This document shows, piece after piece, positions 55,135 to 61,112 of a DNA stretch of 64,000 nucleotides (positions are counted from its first letter, which is position 1; each line of letters starts with the position of its first letter). The stretch lies in NCBI GenBank assembly GCA_022827185.1, contig JAJDTM010000021.1:1-64000 (forward strand), written 5' to 3'. This DNA is from Candidatus Poribacteria bacterium (lineage in GTDB: Bacteria > Poribacteria > WGA-4E > WGA-3G). Made by a program: the position numbers and the translations under genes. The notes below the pieces were generated by a model, which was given only the letters and a program-made list of their open reading frames with translations, searched no databases and had not been told where the DNA came from.

Positions 55135-56823
55135 ATGAAAAATATAATAGTGCTTTCCACCCTCGTGCTACTGCTATTAGGGGCATCGTATCAGCAGAGT
55201 TCCGCATATCTCTGTGGTACACCGTCATTGTCAGGTACAAGAGGATCCTTGCCCAATACAAACGCAACACAACCATTACCGCCCGCCGAAGCACTACCTA
55301 CTGCACCTGCGCTGCCGATTGGCATGGAACGCACTTTCTTCGCACCTGACTTTAGGAGTATGCAACAATACACTGTCTCCGCTATATTGCGTGGTGTCGG
55401 TCGTTTCTGTTATATCTTTGTTGAGGAGGCTGAGTGGAATACACGGGTTACCGCCGAAACTGTACAATCAATGGTGCGCGCTTTTGATATTGCTACACCT
55501 GCGAATCCACAGCGCGGGATTTATTCTACGTTGGTGGATCTATTTGGAGCACCACCGGACATTGATGGAAATGGTAAGGTTATTTTACTTCTGCTTAATA
55601 TTCGGGATACAAACCATGCCAACCGGTATACTGCTGGCTTTTTCAATCCAGCGGATCAAAATCTCGGCGTACTCAGAAACCCAGGATTCCGTAGATTCCC
55701 AATTCGGAGTAACGAAGCGGACATGTTGTATGTGGATACCCAACCGCTTAATCCAAATAGTGAAATGGCTCATAATGTCGTTGCACATGAGCTCCTACAT
55801 CTTATCCACTGGCGACATGATCCGCGTGAAGCGACTTGGGTTGATGAAGGGTGTGCGGGATATGCGTCTTTTCTCTGCGGCTATTCAGTGCAGGAACACG
55901 TCGCGGCATTTGAAAAAACGCCTTCTGTTTCACTTATAACTTGGCCCGACATAGAGGCAGATTCATTGCCACACTACGGTGCTGCTTTCCTCTGGATGCT
56001 CTATCTTCATGAACAGCACGGTGGCATAGGAACAGTAGCTGAAATTGTCCGAAATCGTGGGACATCGCTCACCGGTGTCGCGGATGCACTCGCATCAAAA
56101 GGCGTTACACAAAAAGTCTCCGATATCTTTATCAATTGGAAATTGGCGAACTATCTATCTGAATATCGCGCTGTTAGACTTTCTCTCGTGCCTTACCGTT
56201 GGTACCGTTCCTACCCAAGTGGCACACAAGAGGGGAGACTCAGAAATTTCTCAGCCGACTACATCGGATTTGAGGATGCCGGTGGGCTAACACTCGGATT
56301 TTCAAGTAATTCAGCGGCAAGCAATGCTGCGCATACAATTGAATTTCATAATACAGGTGAGGTCCATGTGCGGGAGATAGAGTTGTCGAGTGGTAATTCT
56401 GGTGCTGTTGTGTTGCCGAATACCGTCACAGAAGCAATTCTGGTGCCGAGTTTACAAACAGAAACAATCATCGCCGATACACATAGCACTAACTATCAAT
56501 ATAGTGCCACACGCGGCGCACATATTACCTTTATCGCTACTGCGCTCCCAAATCCAGTGCATCCACGGTACTGGGACATCATTGCCAGTTCAAGTGAATC
56601 CCTCGTCGGATTAACTCCAACTGTGACCTTGATGATCTTTGATAACGCCACTGAACGCATCCATAGGGAAGCACAAGCAATGTACCAAGTGGCACAAGAT
56701 TCACAGGATAATCATCTATATCGATTCTCATTTCTTCTTGAACCGGAGATAGTGCCTGAATCCATCATATATCAGGTTTCACTTGATTCTCGAATTGTTG
56801 ACACAGGATCGCTAACCGAGTAA
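55135..56823 (+). CDS. Exported gluzincin-type zinc metallopeptidase
   Basis: 562 residues. A signal peptide (IIVLSTLVLLLLGASYQQSSA) and a ~60-residue Pro/Ala-rich spacer precede the catalytic domain. The zinc site is HELLH at residues 218-222, with Glu 238 in VDEGCAGYA as third ligand, the HEXXH plus downstream Glu arrangement of gluzincins (M30/M1-like). Upstream, DIDGNGKVILLLLNI resembles the M30 hyicolysin-type approach. The C-terminal ~200 residues are beta-rich and may be a binding domain. Likely extracellular or periplasmic. Confidence 0.75.
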   Translation: MKNIIVLSTLVLLLLGASYQQSSAYLCGTPSLSGTRGSLPNTNATQPLPPAEALPTAPALPIGMERTFFAPDFRSMQQYTVSAILRGVGRFCYIFVEEAEWNTRVTAETVQSMVRAFDIATPANPQRGIYSTLVDLFGAPPDIDGNGKVILLLLNIRDTNHANRYTAGFFNPADQNLGVLRNPGFRRFPIRSNEADMLYVDTQPLNPNSEMAHNVVAHELLHLIHWRHDPREATWVDEGCAGYASFLCGYSVQEHVAAFEKTPSVSLITWPDIEADSLPHYGAAFLWMLYLHEQHGGIGTVAEIVRNRGTSLTGVADALASKGVTQKVSDIFINWKLANYLSEYRAVRLSLVPYRWYRSYPSGTQEGRLRNFSADYIGFEDAGGLTLGFSSNSAASNAAHTIEFHNTGEVHVREIELSSGNSGAVVLPNTVTEAILVPSLQTETIIADTHSTNYQYSATRGAHITFIATALPNPVHPRYWDIIASSSESLVGLTPTVTLMIFDNATERIHREAQAMYQVAQDSQDNHLYRFSFLLEPEIVPESIIYQVSLDSRIVDTGSLTE

Positions 56824-56905
56824 TATTATCAAAGTTCCCGAGTCTAAAACCCCTGAATTCATTTCGTCCTCATGAATGTGCCCCAGACGTTTTTAAAAAA
56901 TAAAG

Positions 56906-56933
56906 TTGACTTTTTTGTCGGTTCTGCTATACT
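56906..56933 (+). promoter_or_regulatory. Promoter in front of the pseudoknotted leader at 56940
   Basis: TTGACT (56906-56911) and TATACT (56928-56933), 16 bp apart; +1 falls at about 56940, the first base of the RNA fold. Confidence 0.65.
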
Positions 56934-56939
56934 CTGCAT

Positions 56940-57020
56940 AGCATCGGTGGTAGAGAGTTTTACCCATGTTGCAAGGTGTGGTCTCTACCACGGTTTGCCA
57001 GTGAAACCGGAAACGATGCT
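56940..57020 (+). ncRNA. Pseudoknotted leader RNA, third instance of the tnpB-leader fold
   Basis: P1 AGCATCG 56940-56946 with CGATGCT 57014-57020; P2 GTGGTAGAGA 56947-56956 with TCTCTACCAC 56982-56991; pseudoknot GTTTTAC 56957-56963 with GTGAAAC 57001-57007 (one G-U); P3 CCATGTT 56964-56970 with GGTGTGG 56975-56981 (four G-U), loop GCAA. Strand lengths for pseudoknot (7), P3 (7) and loop (4), the absence of spacers, the CCA before the 3' pseudoknot strand and the distance to the next ATG (9 nt) match the tnpB leaders. P3 is the weakest part. Confidence 0.5.
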
Positions 57021-57029
57021 GGAGAAAAC

Positions 57030-57185
57030 ATGCGAACCTACGAATTAAACTCCAAAACCACAAACGCAACCGACATTTGGGAACTTCAAAAAAGGGGAAA
57101 AAGATGCAACCTACACTCTATGCAGGAACGATCGGACAAAGTGTCTGGCACAGTACCGACAACGGGGACACATGGCGCAGAGTGA
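57030..57185 (+). CDS. Short ORF (51 aa) behind the structured leader, overlapping the BNR gene
   Basis: ATG 57030 is preceded by GGAG at 57021-57024 and starts MRTYELNSKTTNATDIWELQ. It ends at 57185, 82 nt inside the BNR-repeat gene in another frame. Its first 25 codons lie in otherwise unassigned sequence. Position relative to the RNA fold equals that of tnpB to its leader, which is the main support. It could be a leader peptide controlling the downstream gene. Confidence 0.35.
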   Translation: MRTYELNSKTTNATDIWELQKRGKRCNLHSMQERSDKVSGTVPTTGTHGAE

Positions 57186-58066
57186 GTAACGGACTCTTTC
57201 CAGAAGCCGATATTCGTGCTATAGCTGTCAATCCGAGTGACTCAGACACCGTCTATACAGGTACCGAAAACGGTATTTACCGAACAAACAATGCTGCTGA
57301 ATCGTGGCACCACCTTCCGAGCCCTTTGGATGGAAAGGAAGTATGGTCAATAGCGATTGATCCAAAAACACCCGATACGGTTTATGCCGGCACATGTCCT
57401 TCCGCACTTTTCAAATCTACGGATGCCGGCGATAATTGGAAGCAACTTAATGTTGACTTGGCACAAGAGTGCGAAGGTATTCCAATTATCCCGCGCGTCA
57501 CGACATTCGTGATTGATCCTGAAGATTCACAAACACTCTATGCTGGCATCGAAATTGATGGGATGCGCCTCAGCACTGATGGGGGTGAAACATGGACAGA
57601 ACGCAGTGAGGGACTCAGTAGCTTGGATATTCACGGACTCTGTGTGGTTCCCGGTGCCCCGAAAACGATTATCGCAGCGACAAACAACGATGTTTGTGTA
57701 ACAACGGACATGGGACAGCAGTGGACACCGTTGGACGTTAAATCACATTATCCATGGCCCTATTGCCGTGCAGCATTTTTTTTAAACGGGGATTCGGGCA
57801 GAGTGTTTATCGGTGCCGGGAACGGTCCACCAGGTGACCAAGGCGGTATCTTCTCAACGCGCGATGCTGGAAAAACATGGGACCGCGCTGATATCGGTGG
57901 AACCGCGAATAGCACAATCTGGACCTTTGCCCATAACTCAAAGGTTAATGACTTCTTAATTGCTTGCAGTGTGAGCGGACAACTTTACCGTAGCACAGAT
58001 GCTGGCGATTCATGGACGAAACTTGTACATGAATTTGGAGAGGTCCGCGCTTTAGCTATTGGATAA
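57104..58066 (+). CDS. BNR/Asp-box repeat beta-propeller protein (YCF48/sortilin-like)
   Basis: 320 residues from ATG 57104 with AAAGGGG ahead. At least five Asp-box units are visible: VWHSTDNGDTWRRV, IYRTNNAAESWHHL, LFKSTDAGDNWKQL, LSTDGGETWTER, FSTRDAGKTWDRA and LYRSTDAGDSWTKL, each after a DTVYAGT-like strand, forming a beta-propeller. No catalytic sialidase residues stand out and there is no signal peptide, although neighbours are exported. Function unknown; related proteins bind ligands or assist assembly. The TTG upstream (57077) is in frame but unnecessary. Confidence 0.82.
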   Translation: MQPTLYAGTIGQSVWHSTDNGDTWRRVSNGLFPEADIRAIAVNPSDSDTVYTGTENGIYRTNNAAESWHHLPSPLDGKEVWSIAIDPKTPDTVYAGTCPSALFKSTDAGDNWKQLNVDLAQECEGIPIIPRVTTFVIDPEDSQTLYAGIEIDGMRLSTDGGETWTERSEGLSSLDIHGLCVVPGAPKTIIAATNNDVCVTTDMGQQWTPLDVKSHYPWPYCRAAFFLNGDSGRVFIGAGNGPPGDQGGIFSTRDAGKTWDRADIGGTANSTIWTFAHNSKVNDFLIACSVSGQLYRSTDAGDSWTKLVHEFGEVRALAIG

Positions 58067-58069
58067 GGC

Positions 58070-58099
58070 TTGACTAATTTCTGCAATTTGTGGTATGCT
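58070..58099 (+). promoter_or_regulatory. Promoter and structured leader of the lipoprotein gene
   Basis: TTGACT (58070-58075) and TATGCT (58094-58099) with an 18-bp spacer. The ~230-nt leader holds a nested hairpin: GCTTCC 58112-58117 with GGAAGC 58173-58178 and, inside, CAGTTA 58139-58144 with TAACTG 58149-58154. It does not fit the pseudoknot fold at 56940. Confidence 0.5.
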
Positions 58100-58339
58100 C
58101 TTCGTAATTCAGCTTCCAATAGATGGTAACGCGGTTCACAGTTAAAACTAACTGGGGGACACCCTACACATAGGAAGCCTAAGTCCTTTGGTCTAAGATT
58201 CAGTTATTGATTTCCTCATAGGAGTGAGGGAAAGAATTTTCAGAAGCACGTAATGTTGGAACTGGTGTCAATTTTCGATTTCTCAACGGCAGAAAATTTG
58301 ACGCTTAAGTTACCCCCAAAATATAGGAGGCACACTTCA

Positions 58340-59116
58340 GTGATACGTTTCTTTTCAACTCTACTCATACCACTTCTCTGCATTGCGATTGTGGGTTGCT
58401 TTGGCCCGAATGACGACATTGACATCCCACCACCAATTAGTGATGCAAAGCGCATTGCAGTTGCCCGATTCCATGCTGAGGAAGGTGCAGCAGAAGAGGT
58501 AGACAAATTAGGCGGAAGAATCAGCGTGAACCTTGCAGATCGCTTGGCACTCATATTCAAAGAGGCAGAGTGGGTTTACGACATTTCAAACAAAGTTAAA
58601 CCGGTTGACGATGAACTCACAAAAATGGGATTAACATTAGCACAGGTGTATGCAGACCCCGCTTTGGCAGCAAAACTCGGAGAGGCACTCGGTGTGGATA
58701 TGGTTATCATCGGGATGGTTGAAAAACCAAATTTAACCCGGCGAGACTTTGACCAACATCTTATGAAGCAAGGCAGACAAGGCGGAATTTCTGGTACATC
58801 CACCTACATTCGCACGCGCCTAACTGCCATTGGTCGTACCCGCGTCAAAGTTATTGATACAAGCTCGGGGAAAATGATTTTTAATACCCGTATCCGGTCA
58901 TACCTCAAGTATTGGTACGCCTATCAGACCCAGATGAGCGAACAGCAAATCTTTAAGACTGAGATAGAAAGGTACGCCGATTTAGGGAAATACCTCCCGC
59001 TCAGGATCGCTTATAAGCTCCATCCAACCGGTTTTAAGTTGGAAGAAGAGGAGAAAATTCTGCTTAAACCGGACATTGTGCTAAAAGGGACAGGTGGTAT
59101 TGTCGAATTTAATTAG
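58340..59116 (+). CDS. Lipoprotein, CsgG/GNA1162-like fold suspected
   Basis: 258 residues from GTG 58340, fixed by AGGAGG at 58325-58330. The signal sequence ends in the lipobox IVGC with Cys 20, then FGPNDDIDIPPP. The body starts KRIAVARFHAEEGAA, followed by ISVNLADRLALIFKEAEWVYDI and GVDMVIIGMVEKPN, the alternating pattern of CsgG/LpoB-like periplasmic domains (nucleotide-exchange-like fold). The family call is tentative. It ends at a strong bidirectional terminator. Confidence 0.65.
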   Translation: MIRFFSTLLIPLLCIAIVGCFGPNDDIDIPPPISDAKRIAVARFHAEEGAAEEVDKLGGRISVNLADRLALIFKEAEWVYDISNKVKPVDDELTKMGLTLAQVYADPALAAKLGEALGVDMVIIGMVEKPNLTRRDFDQHLMKQGRQGGISGTSTYIRTRLTAIGRTRVKVIDTSSGKMIFNTRIRSYLKYWYAYQTQMSEQQIFKTEIERYADLGKYLPLRIAYKLHPTGFKLEEEEKILLKPDIVLKGTGGIVEFN

Positions 59117-59147
59117 GGCGTATAATTGAGCCAATTATTTTGAAGCA

Positions 59148-59178
59148 GTAGGCGCGGTTACAGACCGCGCCTATTTTA
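59148..59178. terminator. Bidirectional rho-independent terminator
   Basis: GGCGCGGT (59151-59158) and ACCGCGCC (59164-59171), loop TACAG, extendable by TA/TA pairs and followed by TTTTAT; it lies between converging genes. A degenerate half copy (GGCGCGGTTACAAAC) stands at 59823-59837, so the hairpin may also be a dispersed repeat. Confidence 0.8.
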
Positions 59179-59649
59179 TGCCGGTGAAAGATTCACGAAG
59201 TAATTTTCAAGTTGATGGGTGTACGCTTCACCGTACTTCAAAAGATCACAGGAAACATCATACAGTTCAGAGGGTGAAAGCTCCTGGTAAGGGTTAACGA
59301 TGTTTTCGTAATAGTCTAATGCCTTTATGAAAAAATCCAACGTCTTTTTATCAATCGCATCATTTTGATAGAGTGTAAGAAAACTTTGGTGTTTTTGCTG
59401 TGGTGGGGTCTGCTCCCTAAATTCTATGATGACATTATTGATATCCACGGCGCGTTGAATAATCATAAGGAAGCAGCTTTTAACATAGGAATGCGTGATT
59501 CGCTCCCCTTTGACGTACGCTTCTTGACTGTCCGGCAGCCCGTTCTGCAATTGCTCAAAGCATTCATTCATGGACTCCAACTTCGATTTCACCGGGTTGA
59601 ATCGACGGGATGCTAACTTCTTCGGAGTTTTTGTGTTCTTTTTTCCCAT
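59176..59649 (-). CDS. Hypothetical helical protein
   Basis: 157 residues from ATG 59649 (MGKKNTKTPKKLASRRFNP), chosen for AGAGGA about 9 nt upstream; an in-frame ATG at 59679 is an alternative. A basic N-terminus is followed by predicted helices (SMNECFEQLQNG, VKSCFLMIIQRAVDINNVIIEF, LDFFIKALDYYENIVNPY, VSCDLLKYGEAYTHQLENYFVNL). No membrane segment or known motif. Its stop lies in the terminator. Confidence 0.6.
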   Translation of the reverse strand: MGKKNTKTPKKLASRRFNPVKSKLESMNECFEQLQNGLPDSQEAYVKGERITHSYVKSCFLMIIQRAVDINNVIIEFREQTPPQQKHQSFLTLYQNDAIDKKTLDFFIKALDYYENIVNPYQELSPSELYDVSCDLLKYGEAYTHQLENYFVNLSPA

Positions 59650-59993
59650 TGTGTGTTCCTCTCTTTCGTTAATTTTCAACTTTTTGTGTGCTTCTCTATG
59701 CTTTTAGACGTTAATAAGCCTAAAAGGTTGTATCCACTTCTTTTTTCACGTCTCTGCTTTTATTTCTTAACCCTGCTTCTTAAAACTATGGTGGATTATA
59801 CAATTAACTCTACACTTCAATCGGCGCGGTTACAAACTACGAAGAAACCCCAAGCAAAACCCTACCTGTAGGGGTCAAGGTCCTTTGATAATTCACTATA
59901 AATTCCGCTATTTAAATTTGGCATAACCTTTCCAAATATGCTAAAATTAAGAGGATGTAAACATAAAATTCAAACGGAAAAGTGAGGTAGACG
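59650..59993. other. 344-bp divergent intergenic region
   Basis: Contains the terminator-like half repeat at 59823-59837, a small hairpin CCCTAC-CT-GTAGGG (59860-59873), and the quinone oxidoreductase promoter TTGGCA (59918-59923) with TAAAAT (59942-59947) at 18 bp. No gene is seen. Confidence 0.5.
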
Positions 59994-60974
59994 GTGAAAG
60001 CAATTATCAGAACAGGCGACGGTGGACCGGAAGTGCTGCAATTAGGCGAAGTCCCCTCGCCGCAACCGACGGAAACACAACTTGTGGTAGATGTTCATGC
60101 CACTGCTTTAAATCGAGCCGACATGATTCAGCGGCGTGGCGGATATCCTCCACCGCCGGGTGAATCTGAGATACTCGGCTTGGAAATTGCTGGCACCGTT
60201 TCAGCGATGGGCAGTGCCGTAGCGGGAATAACCAAAGGTGACCGCGTTTTTGGACTCGTCGGTGGCGGTGGTTACGCTGAACAGGCTGTCATTGATTACC
60301 GCATGGCAATGCCGATACCTGATGACTGGAGTTTTGAGCAAGCAGCCGCCGTCCCTGAAGTGTTTTTTACCGCAAACGAAAATATCTTCACTTTAGGCGA
60401 ATTATCAGCTGGTGAGACAATTCTAATTCATGCAGGTGGAAGTGGTGTCGGCAGTGCGGGTGTCCAAATATCGCATCATGCGGGTGCCAAGGTCTTTGTC
60501 ACTGCAGGAACGCCGGAAAAGATTGAGAAATGCAAGGCACTCGGAGCCATAGAAGGTATCAACTACAAAACAACCGACTTCGTTGCTGAAATTGATCGTT
60601 TGACAGATGGACACGGTGTTGATGTTGTTTTAGACTTTATCGGTGCGCCGTATCTTGAGCGGAATCTCTCCATACTCAAAACACAAGGTAGACTCTTACA
60701 GGTCGGATTAATCGGCGGTTCAACTGCGGAAATTAATCTCGGAACAGTGATGCGTAACCGTCTCAAGATTATCGGTTCGGTCATGCGACCACAATCTATT
60801 GACGAAAAAATCGCCATCACGCAGCGTTTTGTTGAGCGATGGTTACCAAAATTAAAAGGTGGCACGCTTCAACCTGTGATCGACACCGTTTTCCCATTAG
60901 CAGAAGCACGACAGGCACATGAATATATGGAAGCGAATCGTAATTTCGGTAAAATCCTTTTGAAAGTGAGATAA
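59994..60974 (+). CDS. NAD(P)H:quinone oxidoreductase (zeta-crystallin/PIG3 family)
   Basis: 326 residues from GTG 59994, with GAGG about 6 nt before it. Zinc-free medium-chain reductase: ALNRADMIQRRGGYPPPPGESEILGLEIAGTV, GDRVFGLVGGGGYAEQ, and the nucleotide motif ILIHAGGSGVGSAGVQISHHAGA, closing with AEARQAHEYMEANRNFGKILLKV. Members reduce quinones one electron at a time using NADPH. Alone in its transcription unit. Confidence 0.92.
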   Translation: MKAIIRTGDGGPEVLQLGEVPSPQPTETQLVVDVHATALNRADMIQRRGGYPPPPGESEILGLEIAGTVSAMGSAVAGITKGDRVFGLVGGGGYAEQAVIDYRMAMPIPDDWSFEQAAAVPEVFFTANENIFTLGELSAGETILIHAGGSGVGSAGVQISHHAGAKVFVTAGTPEKIEKCKALGAIEGINYKTTDFVAEIDRLTDGHGVDVVLDFIGAPYLERNLSILKTQGRLLQVGLIGGSTAEINLGTVMRNRLKIIGSVMRPQSIDEKIAITQRFVERWLPKLKGGTLQPVIDTVFPLAEARQAHEYMEANRNFGKILLKVR

Positions 60975-61112
60975 GAAAAAATGAAGAAATTACATCTCAC
61001 AACACACATATAGGTAATATACAAGATTTTCGTTGCTAAAGTTGCAACATCGCTTTTTAGGTTTGAGTAGGGTTCTCGGTCTCGTCGCGGATTTGACGGA
61101 AGAGCGTAAAAA

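Noticed and set aside
55214..55939. 241-codon frame overlapping the metallopeptidase gene
   Set aside because: Shadow of the HEXXH protein, with no signal or motif; the metallopeptidase frame has a signal peptide and zinc site.
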